DNA of 64,000 bases from Symsagittifera roscoffensis (Eukaryota; Xenacoelomorpha; Acoela; Convolutidae): assembly GCF_963678635.1 (NCBI RefSeq), contig NC_087063.1, forward strand, positions 28,532,599 to 28,596,598, in the 5' to 3' direction. The position numbers were made by a program, and so were the translations under genes. The notes under the pieces were generated by a model. The model was not told the origin of the DNA. It searched no databases and saw only the letters and a program-made list of their open reading frames with translations. This document shows, piece after piece, positions 9,101-18,079 of this stretch. Every line of letters starts with the position of its first letter. The first letter of the stretch is position 1.

Positions 9101-9511
9101 ATATAATGTTTTGTCTTCTTTGAGTTCATTTAAGGTTTTTCTGGTAATGACGTTTGCACAGGCACCAGTGTCTACAAGTGCGCGCCTGAATGTTTGTGGT
9201 GCAAACTGAAGTTTGACGTAAGTTAAAATTTTATCAATTTCCGGGACGACTGCGTAAAGATCAAGAATTTCTTCTGGATCAATTTTTTCATTGGGGTCGA
9301 TTTTCCGCTTCGTTTGATCAGGGTGTGGTTTTTTGGGTCGCGTTTTGTGAGACTTAGAGTTTCTTTTTCGTTTAGGAGTTTTGGCTGATTTTTCGTTGAT
9401 GATTTTCGTTTCTTTACTTGACTCTTGACTCGGTGGCTTTAGAAGTTTTTTGGCTGCTGTTGGAATGGGAAAGATTGTCCCTTTCCTTGAGGTTTTTGTC
9501 GAAAGTGACAT
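6176..9511 (-). CDS. Pol of element A: protease, reverse transcriptase, RNase H
   Basis: 1111 codons to the TAA at 6176-6178. An aspartic protease motif (LVDTGACANV) lies near residue 112; RT follows with the catalytic motif FMDD (the usual first Tyr-Val is Phe-Met, both Asp kept), and RNase H has D in LCDASYHG, E in YKEFLALY, D in LTDNRS and D in HAADFLSR. The ATG at 9511 is probably not a start: the frame overlaps the end of gag and is -1 relative to it, so Pol-specific codons begin at the slippery site at 9445-9451. The final stop interrupts the integrase zinc finger; a single substitution would join this ORF to the downstream integrase ORF. Confidence 0.9.
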   Translation of the reverse strand: MSLSTKTSRKGTIFPIPTAAKKLLKPPSQESSKETKIINEKSAKTPKRKRNSKSHKTRPKKPHPDQTKRKIDPNEKIDPEEILDLYAVVPEIDKILTYVKLQFAPQTFRRALVDTGACANVITRKTLNELKEDKTLYKVIQTQEPKLKRVRMAAGQLVPIDTEAIICFRIAAQTFTENFLVLPKANSMILGNGFYKKHNIEICPKYDLLKFPELTIQVNEIKSPTSKRHKKPTLRFALLLSQKYVIQPKKTVLLECFTETNIKNTIGTVLPIPEFEDDSNIALMSSISETTADSKLYIAALNVTDHVITLPNRSKIANFTILRSTDTRNIIPIDSQTLALAKMNNPEDLEHEINQLIQVNESDNMKISKPEPEYEKFWFPTPETCENPNFLTPIQREIYDQILNFKKLELCEPKLNDHDRLTFLSQFNWENSILTNAQRSEVENLLVKYSDVFAKHRFDVGYNSELQIKLTPEHQRPLYTQGPPTPIHLRKELTVELALMHYFGLITTLSQSKYSSPLFAHRKPSGKLRMLIDLRRINHSLKNDYLNANFPISNMTDASNHFAGKKLFTKLDCSQAYHCVQMADDISVQLLAFNFSSRTYAYKCLAQGLNKSVTGFSSFIRHYLDPCLAGDMCTQFMDDIGSAVHTFDELIPTLSKIFDCIQKSGLKLSPSKCEIGTEKMKFLGNIVTPAGVSPEEVKIQKFLRNIRMPQTVKQVKRLIGFVQFFRNYMPSLGEKLLPFYRLLKKDADFRILPEHHKGLEVLKHDLLQATTITLRLPKPDLQYVILCDASYHGTGFVLMVEDYISTENKGKTKTYAPVSFGSRLFNEPQLKFSIYYKEFLALYFALDHFAHFIWGATKPVIVLTDNRSLTQFFQSKSIPPSVWNFLDRVLAFNIVIAHIPGKANHAADFLSRMQTDPNASLSLRLTDKIPVREIHIDSTAKVPDASLNSVEEIQEAFPEQMQMTNELRQQLESVGLLETYLQKQAITQNSDELEAQTLVRLMKPAISAIEYPDPADVFSDIQNRNEPLNLKEEQSKDPDIEEVIKWILLNEIPDLKYENSKRKKYAKQFNRLELKDQILYRKFFDDTGKVKYHQYCLPKHLWQEVVYRLHN

Positions 9512-10319
9512 TGACTGGCTGTATGGTTAGGGTATCCGCAGTTCTCACAGAATACTGCAGTTGCTTGGATGACTGGCATGTATGGCATGGCTGGGTTTTG
9601 TATATCAACATTTTGTGCTTGTTGTTGGACTGACTGTTGTTGATAGTTATTTGGTTGCGGAAATTGGTAGTTCTGATTTGGGAAGAATGGTTGGAACTGT
9701 TGCTGTTGGTTTCCTCGGAAATTATTGTAAGGGTTTCGATAACGTCCACCTCTTCCTCGATATCCAGATCTGAAATTGCTCTGGTGAGGGTATTGTCCTC
9801 TATAATTTTGATTCCCCTGGTTTGACTGGTTTCCTGGGAAGAATTCGGTTGAATGGTCAGGGTAGGGTTGGTAAGATTGTCTCTGCTGATAACCTCTGCC
9901 TCCTCCGCGAAATCCTCGTTGGAAACCACGGTTATAGTCATTTCGCGGTCGATTCTGCTGATGCTGCTGCTGTTGTTGTTGTTGTTGTTTGGATGATTGT
10001 TGCGCTGAAGTCGATGCTTCTTGACGATTTCTATCGCTCATTTGCGTTCGAATTTCGTTGAATTGTTTTTCCATAGCTTCTTGTGTCGCGCTAAGTTTAG
10101 ACAAGGCGTTTATCAGATTATCGGATACTGTTGCGCTAATTTCATTGAATCCATCCTCTGGATAATCTTCTTTTCGGCAAACTTCGCGTATGGTCATTTG
10201 TCTCCTTGTATATGTACACAATTCTTGTACTGTTTCTCCCGCAGGGCGATCCATTAGTTTGCCTCGAAGCCAATTGGGCATGGCTTTTATAAAAAAGTCT
10301 GCGAACCTGTTCATCCCGA
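9439..10319 (-). CDS. Gag of element A, C-terminal part with nucleocapsid
   Basis: Second gag frame (ATG at 10314 is probably internal). It continues the capsid-like region, then has a glutamine run, an RG/Asn/Gln-rich low-complexity stretch typical of RNA-binding nucleocapsids, and one CCHC zinc knuckle, C-x2-C-x4-H-x4-C (CENCGYPNHTASQC). It ends in TAA at 9439 just after the slippery heptamer. It is +1 relative to the upstream gag frame; the switch falls at an A4 run at 10320-10323 (minus strand), so a one-base indel is the likely cause. Confidence 0.8.
9445..9451 (-). promoter_or_regulatory. Gag-pol -1 frameshift site A AAA AAC
   Basis: In the gag frame the codons are CCA AAA AAC TTC TAA, so the heptamer A AAA AAC is in the exact X XXY YYZ phase, 3 nt before the gag stop (9439-9441). 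The pol frame is -1 relative to gag. I saw no strong downstream hairpin by eye; a pseudoknot could be present. Confidence 0.8.
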
Positions 10320-10798
10320 TTTTCTCTGACTGCGTCTAATCTTTCGTCGCGTTGGGCAGTTTCTCGAGCATGTCGGGCTGCTTCGAGAGCTGCATCCGCT
10401 GCTCCTGCATCAATTGGGTTAGGAATTGCAATTTCAGGCGTTGGGTATGCTTTCTCCGCTTTTTTCTGTAACGTCACCAAGAAATTCTCCGGCGTATCCT
10501 TCTTTAAATCAAATTTAGTTTGTTCAAGCTTCAAGACATGAACTTCTTGAAGTTGAGGATTACTGAAATGGTCTCGCAATGCTGTCAGACTATTCGCTAC
10601 GTTTTCTCTGGTTGCGGCTGGTAACGTTTGGTAAAACCGAAGTGCGTGATCTCGCAAATGGAGTTGAAGAAAGTTCGCTTGCTGGAGTGGTGCGACACCT
10701 GCAACTCCGATGAATCCGTTGAAGAGTTGTTCGAATTGGGCGAAATCTTCGGCATCCGTACCGCCGTATGGTGTGACTGAGATTTGAGCGTGCGCCAT
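10142..10798 (-). CDS. Gag of element A, N-terminal (capsid-like) part
   Basis: Starts at ATG 10798. The first about 150 residues resemble a Ty3/gypsy capsid: helical, with a QQANFLQLHLRDHALRFY-type segment followed by a conserved-looking Leu/Phe pattern, then an Ala/Arg-rich coiled-coil-like stretch. Downstream of about 10320 the frame departs from the gag product (it becomes an unrelated basic tail up to TGA at 10142), while the continuation is in the +1 frame. So the true gag here is 10798 to about 10320. Confidence 0.75.
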   Translation of the reverse strand: MAHAQISVTPYGGTDAEDFAQFEQLFNGFIGVAGVAPLQQANFLQLHLRDHALRFYQTLPAATRENVANSLTALRDHFSNPQLQEVHVLKLEQTKFDLKKDTPENFLVTLQKKAEKAYPTPEIAIPNPIDAGAADAALEAARHARETAQRDERLDAVRENRDEQVRRLFYKSHAQLASRQTNGSPCGRNSTRIVYIYKETNDHTRSLPKRRLSRGWIQ

Positions 10799-11066
10799 TT
10801 ACAATTTTGATGATTTTCAGTCTGATTTATGCAATTAGTGAAACTTATTAGCACAAATTAGGATAAGTTTTCCGCAAAAGGTAATAAGTTACGAGCTATT
10901 TCGTTTAAGTACTCAATATGGTTATTGGCAAATGTTCAATAATCTTTAGGTGGGTTTAGGTAGTGGTACGATACTATTTTGACTTTAAGCATTAATTTAT
11001 TGCATTTACGCTTCTCCAATTTTTGATGAATTCATAAATTTAATGATTGATTTCAAACTGGGTTGA
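10799..11066 (-). other. 5' untranslated leader of element A
   Basis: Non-coding AT-rich stretch between the gag start and the candidate primer-binding site. Confidence 0.5.
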
Positions 11067-11080
11067 TTGAGCGCACACCA
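11067..11080 (-). other. Candidate primer-binding site of element A
   Basis: On the minus strand the sequence begins TGGTGTGCGCTCAA; a PBS must begin TGG, the complement of tRNA CCA. It lies about 270 nt before gag and is preceded by ...TTTTAAAAT, which could be an LTR end. The matching tRNA was not identified. Confidence 0.4.
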
Positions 11081-11082
11081 AT

Positions 11083-11967
11083 TTTAAAACTTCCACCAAT
11101 ATATAGCACAAGAGTCTTAATGGTTTGACCTACAAGTTTGTAGAGACGAAAGTTCTCGAGTTTTTCCCCTGATACATCACTTGGATGAAGTTTCCTCAAC
11201 TAGAAAATCCACAAAAACTGTAGGATGTAGTATAAGTTTTCACTTCTTTGGCTCGACACAGTTGCTGCGCTTGATCTATTGTTTTAGCACCCTTGCGATG
11301 TCGTCTGGATGTTCAGCTGGAGTGGGTGGAGATTGTCACTGTCGTTCACGAACTATCACCATATGACATACTGCTTGTTGGTCTCTATTTGCATGTTCTT
11401 TCTAGATGTTATTGTTGCAGTATCTTATCACGGACGCTTGGGCCCCGACAGCATGAATCTCTCCCTAATCTTCAGCTCACTAACAATTTAGCTTTTGGTT
11501 AGTTTTATTCAATTTCTCTTTCTGACTGTTTATTAGACTAACTATCGCATCCTCCTCAATTCTGAACACACTATTTACTTTTTGTCAATAATAAGTTATT
11601 CAACTGCATGCTTGAGATTTTAACATTATACATTTTCTAATATGGCAATAATTTCATGGCTATCAATGACATCACTTTAGAGGTGTCACATGAAAATTTC
11701 CTTTGTAGCTCCCTTGTTACATTATCCCTTGTAGCTCAAATCACTACTTAAAGGAATTGATTATTCGACCCCATCTGACGTTTAATTATGGCTACTGGTT
11801 CTGCACGAAGAAAACATTTGAATACCAAGTTTCTTCATATATTCGGTGGTCAGAAAAATTGCTGCTATTTGATCTCTTTCTATAGTTGGTTTGTATGCAG
11901 CGATTCATGATCTGAGCTTTACACAAGCGCTCTTATAACATTCAAAAACATTATCTTTTAAATTACC
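11083..11967. other. Possible 5' LTR of element A, then spacer
   Basis: By position the 5' LTR (minus strand) should start at 11083 and run to higher coordinates, but no matching copy was found near 3 kb. Around 11290-11340 a short minus-strand frame could be a terminal exon of the gene whose exon is at 11968-12159; phase does not settle this. Confidence 0.3.
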
Positions 11968-12159
11968 TGGCGATCTCTTCCCTCATTCCAATCTCAATCG
12001 CTTGATGCACTTTCGTGGGTGCTTTACGTTCGAGAGCTTCAATTCCATCACGGAGCAGAGACTCCATAGTCGTGTTCAGACCCCCTCCCAGTGGTATCTC
12101 TGCGCCTTCCTTTCCCAAAGATGCAGGGATGATGAGTTTACTTGGTGTCAAAGGCATTG
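11968..12159 (-). CDS. Putative internal coding exon, unknown protein
   Basis: 192 bp bounded on the minus strand by an acceptor (GATCAG at 12160-12165) and a CAG|GTAATT donor (11967). The encoded 63 residues look strongly protein-like: a Pro/Leu start, a GAEIPLGGGLN glycine turn, then a long amphipathic helix rich in Glu, Arg and Lys ending MREEIAR. The codon mix and lack of stops support coding. I do not recognise the family. It should be one exon of a longer minus-strand gene; exon-like pieces upstream at 13860-13916 and about 14300-14352 are candidates but phases do not join directly. Confidence 0.5.
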
Positions 12160-12911
12160 CTGATCACAGAGATTTGATTACTGACAAATGGCAGCCAGGA
12201 ATATGCAAACCAATGATGATTACAAAATTTACAAATGATTAACAGTTCAACTACTGCTTTCAAATTTGATCTTAAAAAAACACTTTTTCGGTTCTGAACC
12301 AAAACCAACACCGCAAAATTTTAACAATATATTAGCATTCAGGCAAAGTTAGGAAGACGACAACGCTCGGGGAAGGCGCCTGATGAGACACAAACAAAAT
12401 CGTTGTCTTAGAAGATTTTGGAATCTCAAGTCTTAACATCATAAGTCCACACACACACAAAAAAATCTATTTTCAATAATGGAATATGAGGCACCTTAGC
12501 CGATATAAGCAAAAGCAACTAAGCCAAAACATTTTAAGCGAAAATCAAAAACGGAAACTATACAAAATCGGAGTTGCCAAATTAACAAATTACAAGAATA
12601 AATACAAATGACTTTCAATTCTTAAAAAATGCTGAGCTCAAAAGAAAAGCCCACGCAGAGTCAAGTAAGCAGACAAAGTAGTCTGTCAAGTAAGCAGACA
12701 ATTGCTAGTCCGATCATCAAATTTTCCCAGTAAATTTCAATTTGCGAAAAAAAAACAGCTCCTGACAGAATCCTTTTCTCGTCCGGGTTATGTTTTTTTA
12801 TTAGACCCCCTCAGCACAGCTCGCGCTTTTCACCCGTGTGGGCAGAAATATCATTCATTTTGCCCCAGTCGATCAAACTGTGAGGAGGCGGATGATACTG
12901 GGACCCCTCCA
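12160..12911. other. Spacer or intron, nothing recognised
   Basis: AT-rich, with an AC-rich run near 12450 and a duplicated AAGTAAGCAGACAA motif near 12663-12700. Confidence 0.4.
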
Positions 12912-12987
12912 ACCGTGGCCGAAGCGGAATTTGAAACCACGACTTTTGTGTTAAAGGCCGCCCCCGTCTTACCCACTGAGCCACGGC
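12912..12987 (-). tRNA. tRNA-like sequence (tRNA pseudogene or tRNA-derived SINE head)
   Basis: On the minus strand 76 nt begin GCCGTGG and end CCACGGT, a 7-bp acceptor-like stem with one G-T pair. It has an A-box-like TGGCTCAGTGGGTAAGACG and a B-box-like GGTTTCAAATTCC. D and anticodon stems pair poorly and I cannot assign an anticodon with confidence, so a functional tRNA is unlikely. Confidence 0.4.
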
Positions 12988-13859
12988 TGCTCAAGCAAAA
13001 ATGACATTTGGAACTTGATATCTGGAACAAGCAAAAAAGCATCCGACTACAATACAAAGAGTAGCCGGTTACTGTTCATGTGAAACAGAATGTTCCGATT
13101 TAAGTATTAAAAACCTACAAAAGAAAATTTAATTAGTGAAGTTTTTTCTACGTGATGTGATAAAGGATCCGAACGTTAAACTAGAATTTAGGCATATTCG
13201 ACAATTATCGTAAAAAAGGCAAATTGCACTACAGTTTTTGCAGAAAAAAATTACTAGAAAAGCCAAAAAAATAACAGAGTCGAAGCTTCGGTTCGCAAAC
13301 ATCTGCGGGATCACGACAAAAGCAGCTCTATAAAAAGCAAAAAGAAAAAGTAGAAATAAGCTTCGAATAAGTAAAATTCAGCTACGTCTCGGACTCGATT
13401 TGCGACCTAGAGATTATGATTCTCACACACTAATCACTCATTCACGGACGCTTAATAAACCACATTCACTAGCCACAAATAAAGCAGAGAACAGGAGCTT
13501 TGAAATTTCCAATACTACAGGTGATTATAGCAAAAGAGTCACCAAATAAGTGAACATTTTTAATGAACACTTTTAATTGCGAGTAAGGTTAGAAAAAAAA
13601 AGTTCGTACAAAAACACTGCGCTCGCAATTCGCTAGTGTAATTAAGGTATTGTATTGTAAGCCTGCTCGCTCGCTTTATTTCTCGAAATCAAACTAACAA
13701 TCACAAAATTTTAAACCAATTTTCATCAAAACTGGAAAAAATTTGTTGATAAATTTTTAAAATTGATCGATGCACGAACTTCAATTTGGTATATCTCTAG
13801 ACCCATTCCAATGATTATTTGTGGTATGTGATTTTGCAGTAAGAAAAACTGAAACTTAC
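12988..13859. other. AT-rich spacer
   Basis: No supported gene or repeat. Confidence 0.4.
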
Positions 13860-13916
13860 TCGATTACAAAGTTCCTCCCCATTTTCAATGGTCGGAACAA
13901 CAATGATACGCGGTTC
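13860..13916 (-). CDS. Candidate small exon with a related copy at about 14300
   Basis: 57 bp on the minus strand between TGCACAG and GTAAGT, so both splice signals are good. It is similar in DNA to about 14297-14352, which also follows an acceptor (GTCAG); both contain GTTCCGACCATT followed by a GAA..TGG-GAGGAA-like run. Which reading frame is used is unclear, as two frames are open in each copy. These may be duplicated alternative exons or a repeated fragment. Function unknown. Confidence 0.3.
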
Positions 13917-15432
13917 CTGTGCAAGTAATTACTGACTACATTGATTCAAGGAAAATGCAATAGAATGAAAAATTTGAAAAACAAACTGCAGAAAACCTTT
14001 TTTTTTCTTTTGATTTGTTTTGTTCAATTTTTCCGGCGTGTTTTGTTCAAGAAACGGCGATCGAATTCGGTGAAATTTAGGATGAGTGGTAATAGTTACC
14101 TAAAATAGTTTGTAAACTGTTAGAGAATTCAATTTAGAGATCAGTCTCTAATCAAATTCCCATCATCTTTTTTTTCAAATTTAATCTAATAAGCGAAAAA
14201 AAATTCAGACGAATCATCACCAATAGAACTTTAACATGAGAAAGGTCAAAACTAACTTAAATATAAAAATAACAATTATCAAAACGGACCCTATGCCCTA
14301 ATTCCTTCCCATTCTTCGAAAATGGTCGGAACGATGTTATGCGCTGGGCTATCTGACTTTGTCTGTAACGAAATGTAGTTAATTCAGGTTAAAAAAAACA
14401 TCTGTACTGTGATTCATATATGACATATCACCATAATTCATGCAACTTCACACTTTTTTTTAAAGGAAAACCATTTTCATTTTAAGGAAAACCATTATTA
14501 ACTTTTCACGCCATTTGATGATGACTGCAAGCAGATAACTTCAAAGGCTACGGTTGGAACTATTTTAAGAGGGAAGTAAAGGCTCCCAGAGAGCACTCGG
14601 CATCCAGCATACTAGGATCGTCATGAAATTGAGCCACTTTTTTAAGCTCATTTCAATTGCTTACCTCTGGTAAACTCCATTGAACTCCTTTGGAAAAATT
14701 CTAAATTTGTATTTATATGCAGACTTGATCTTTTCAACAATTCTCTCATAAAAACGACTGAGACTCATTAAGCAATTTCAACTCCAACGATTTCCTATTT
14801 TATAACCATGTACTAAATATTTTTATAAAGCGGATACTTCCAACGCATTTGAGCTAACAAAACGTACATTTACATTAATTTTACTTTTTGCTTGTATTTT
14901 GCAGTAATTTTGCGATTTCTGCAAGAGTTTAAACATTTTCGGCAGTCTCAGGAAGCGGAAATTATACGCAAATCAAATATATGCTTAACATTTGTACCAA
15001 CTATAGCAGCTCAAAATGAGCCCTAATTACAGGAAACTTATACAATTTGCAATGAAGCTTACATAACTCGTTCTTCTCGATAAGTCGTTCTGTGTGTTTG
15101 CGGCGGCTTCTCATCAGTTTAGGCACTTCCTTTTTTCCTTGCCATCCGAGAAAAAATGAGGAAGACATTTAAATAGTAGATTATGAAAGGGCAATACTAA
15201 CACTAATATCAACGAATTAAGCGCAAATTGTGACTGAAGAAGACAAACTAATATAAAAACAGGCAATAAAGCAGTCACATATCAGGGGATAACAATATCA
15301 GTATTAGACTCATCGTACACATCGGAAGATAATAAATATTAATACTATACAAACTCGAGGATAGACTACCGTTTTAATATTCACAACAGCAAACAACTGC
15401 ACCCAACAGTTATATCCCGCTTTGACTATAAA
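13917..15432. other. Spacer upstream of the two-exon gene
   Basis: Holds the related exon-like copy at about 14300-14352 and, near 15060-15120 on the minus strand, a short basic frame followed by GTAAGC that could be another exon. Otherwise AT-rich with no recognised feature. Confidence 0.35.
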
Positions 15433-17953
15433 ATGACATCGCTTTTAACTTCTACTAAACAAGAACCTTCAAGTTCAGCGAACCAAATTCAGTCGGCTTT
15501 GAATCAAGGCATAGATATACACACAGGCACTCAAAAGAAAACAGGCGAGCATCACCCGTGCTACGGCAGAAAAACACAATCGGATCTATCAGAGCGACAT
15601 GCGATGACCTTGGGGTCCGGCAACCAACTGGAGATCCCCGGAAACGCTCGTGATATTAGACGCCACTCCGCGTCAGATCTGGGAAAAACGAGCTCAGTCG
15701 TGGCACAGGCCATTCCCGAACATGACATAGTCGAGGTTACCGATCAAATTCCGATCGCGGGAACTTACAATTACAAAGCACCCAGAAAATCAAGCGCTGG
15801 AATCCCTCAAGGTAAACTATGTTAAAGGGTAATCTTAGCTATTCCAAATTGGAAAATGGATGTTAAGATAATTTTTTTCCACGAAAGAAAATATCAACAT
15901 AGGATAACTTATTTCAGAAAATTCAAGCAAAAAGCATGGATCGTGTTGGTCCTCGCGTCATTGAATGTTTGAGCCGAAAAAAAAACTTTAAAAAAATTTC
16001 GATCGCTTTGCTCCTCAAATCATTAAATGTTAAATTAGCATTGGGAAAACAACTTATGAAGCGGTGACACGCGTTGAGTCGAAAAAAATCATTAAAATTT
16101 AAAAGAAGTTTTGACGCCCATCCTTCTAAAAACTCACGCGCATCAGAAACTTTTTTTTGCTTGTCTAACGACGCAATATGAGGCCATTTACCTACTTCTT
16201 CAAGTGAAAGCTTTTCAGCGGAATAAAAAGAAAACAAAAACTTAAAAACCATATCAAAACTGGTACATTTATAGCCAAAGCTGAACTTCACAAACAAGCA
16301 AAAAAAGCTCGAAAGGGTCAAACAGTGGAAAAAGAAAAAGTCAAGATAATAAAAACTCTGCTATGAGCCGGAATCCAACACCCGTTCTTGAGATCGAACG
16401 TCACATTCCTAGCATCAGCACCATGGCCGCTTAACAATAGCTAAGCACTAGGGGTGCAGCTAAAGTTAACTTTGTCATAACATTTTTACTGTTGTGAAAT
16501 GTAATGCGTAGTTGCGAAAAAGACAGAAACTGGACTTTTACTAATTAAACAGCTGATTCCTAACAAAAATAAGGTGGAACACGTTTTTGCAGGGGAGGTT
16601 AAAACAACTACTTTGATTAATTTCGGTTGTTTTTGGGAAATAGAACAAGTCAAAAATTGAGTCGAAAGGTCAAATATTTATTAAGTCCATAGCTAAACTA
16701 GAAAATGCGCTTATGAAGGGGATTCCATTCAACTGCTTTTTTCGATTGAACCCTTAATCTCAATTTTGGCTCCGAAGTTTTCGAAAAAATCCAAAGCAAA
16801 ATCAAAAAATGGATTTTCGTATATCAGGCAATGCTTTTCTAGAAAAATAAGAGCGTAGCCGCTATGCAGAAATTTTTCCCAGCACACTTTCTTTCGAGCA
16901 AACCCTTCATCCCAGATTTGGCAGATTAGCTTCTGACAAAAACCTCCGGAAACGTTCTAACTTCAAGAATAGACTTTTCCATAAAAGAAGAGCGTAGCTG
17001 CTTATGCAGAGAAAATTACTATTACCTGAGGTACTGACTAAAAATTTTAAAAATCCCAAAACAAGCCAAATTTCATAAAGTGTACATCTGAGGCTATAAA
17101 TTTGTTTCAGTTATAATTGAGGGCGACATCAATTGTGCTGAGAAGATTCACAAAACTTCTTCTTTCGATTAAATTTTCAACCTCAGATTTGGCACGGTAG
17201 TTTTCAAGAACAGGAAAAAGTTCCCAGAAAACTATCAACAAACAGAGACTTGAAAGCACACATTTGTACCACTTTTTTCTGAACATTGGTAAAATAGTTC
17301 CAGAAAAATTAGAAAAAAGGGTTCGATTAAAATGGGCCCTTCCGTCATGCGACGGTCCGTGCACAGGTTGGATAGGGCCAAACCAACGCTATATAAATAC
17401 ATCGGTAAAATTTTATGAATAAATCAAGTCGAGTTTAAAGCATCCAGAGAATTGTCAATTAAAATCTACCCTCCTCGATTTTAGCACTGATGGAATTCTC
17501 GATGTTGTATGTATTTTTAAGTTTTTTGCACCCTTTGAGGCAGAGGATTGCAGTCCCCTAAGTGCAATACTTATTTTGGTTCTCGCAAATTTTGTATTAA
17601 TTGCAATTAATTGTTCACAGGTTCTTTATGATCTGTAGGCTTTATTTCGGCCTCTGGCGATCAGTTCTTTCTTGTACGTCCATTACTTGGAGTCTATTCC
17701 AGAAAAAATGTTTTCGCTGCACATTTTACTAGCAACGCCCTAAAAACTCTAGAGTGCATCCGATGTAGAACTCTTGAGGTCATTCCGTTTTGAGGTCAAT
17801 TTTTCTCTCTTGAGGTCAATTTTTCTCTCTGTTTTAGCTGGTGAGAGCAGTGAAAGGGATTCTAAAATCAAGCCAGCAATGTCACGTTCGCTTTCGATGG
17901 GTCAAATGAGGCGCAAGCACAGTACGCTGAAGAACTTGGGACTTTTCAAGTAG
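15433..17953 (+). CDS. Two-exon gene encoding a 164-aa Ser/Arg-rich protein of unknown function
   Basis: Exon 1 runs 15433-15811 and ends CAAG|GTAAAC in phase 1. Exon 2 runs 17838-17953, begins after TGTTTTAG in the matching phase, and ends in TAG. The intron is 2026 bp. An AATAAA follows at 18074. The product is hydrophilic and probably disordered, with several basophilic-kinase or 14-3-3-like sites: RRHSAS, RKSSAG, RSLSMG and RRKHSTL; the extreme C-terminus (KNLGLFK) is short and hydrophobic/basic. No enzyme domain is visible. Regulation by phosphorylation is an inference from these motifs. GC content is clearly higher than in the flanks and intron. Start chosen as the first ATG in frame; a further 5' exon is possible. 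Confidence 0.6.
17789..17828 (+). repeat. Tandem duplication of the splice-acceptor pyrimidine tract
   Basis: TTGAGGTCAATTTTTCTCTC occurs twice head to tail, directly before TGTTTTAG at the 3' end of the intron. Confidence 0.6.
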
Positions 17954-17969
17954 TAATTTAAAACATTTT

Positions 17970-18052
17970 CCTGAATGAATGATCGTCAAGTTTGAATGAA
18001 TGAGCGTCAAGAATGAATGATCGTCCTGAATTCTGAATAATGATCGTCAAGT
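17970..18052 (+). repeat. Short tandem repeat of GAATGAATGATCGTCAAG type
   Basis: Four degenerate copies of (T)GAATGAATGANCGTCAAG in the 3' flank of the two-exon gene. Confidence 0.55.
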
Positions 18053-18073
18053 ATTCCAATTTATAATTTCATT

Positions 18074-18079
18074 AATAAA
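18074..18079 (+). promoter_or_regulatory. Polyadenylation signal AATAAA
   Basis: Canonical AATAAA 120 nt after the stop of the two-exon gene. Confidence 0.45.

Larger units (their letters stand above)
3825..11082 (-). mobile_element. Element A: Ty3/gypsy-type LTR retroelement with macro-domain third ORF
   Basis: Reading on the minus strand: candidate primer-binding site, gag (10798), frameshift into pol (protease, RT, RNase H, integrase) ending at 4334, then a macro-domain ORF ending at 3825. The order protease-RT-RNaseH-integrase is that of Ty3/gypsy and retroviral elements. Damage is slight: one frameshift in gag near 10320 and one in-frame TAA at 6176-6178 within the integrase zinc finger. 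LTR pairs and target-site duplication could not be identified by eye, so the ends are approximate. Confidence 0.85.

Noticed and set aside
9414..9941. Minus-strand ORF overlapping gag and pol of element A
   Set aside because: Low-complexity shadow of the Gln/Asn/Arg-rich nucleocapsid region in another frame; no motif.
15923..16321. Minus-strand 132-codon ORF in the intron of the two-exon gene
   Set aside because: Phe/Lys-rich from A/T runs, no domain, and no splice or transcript support.
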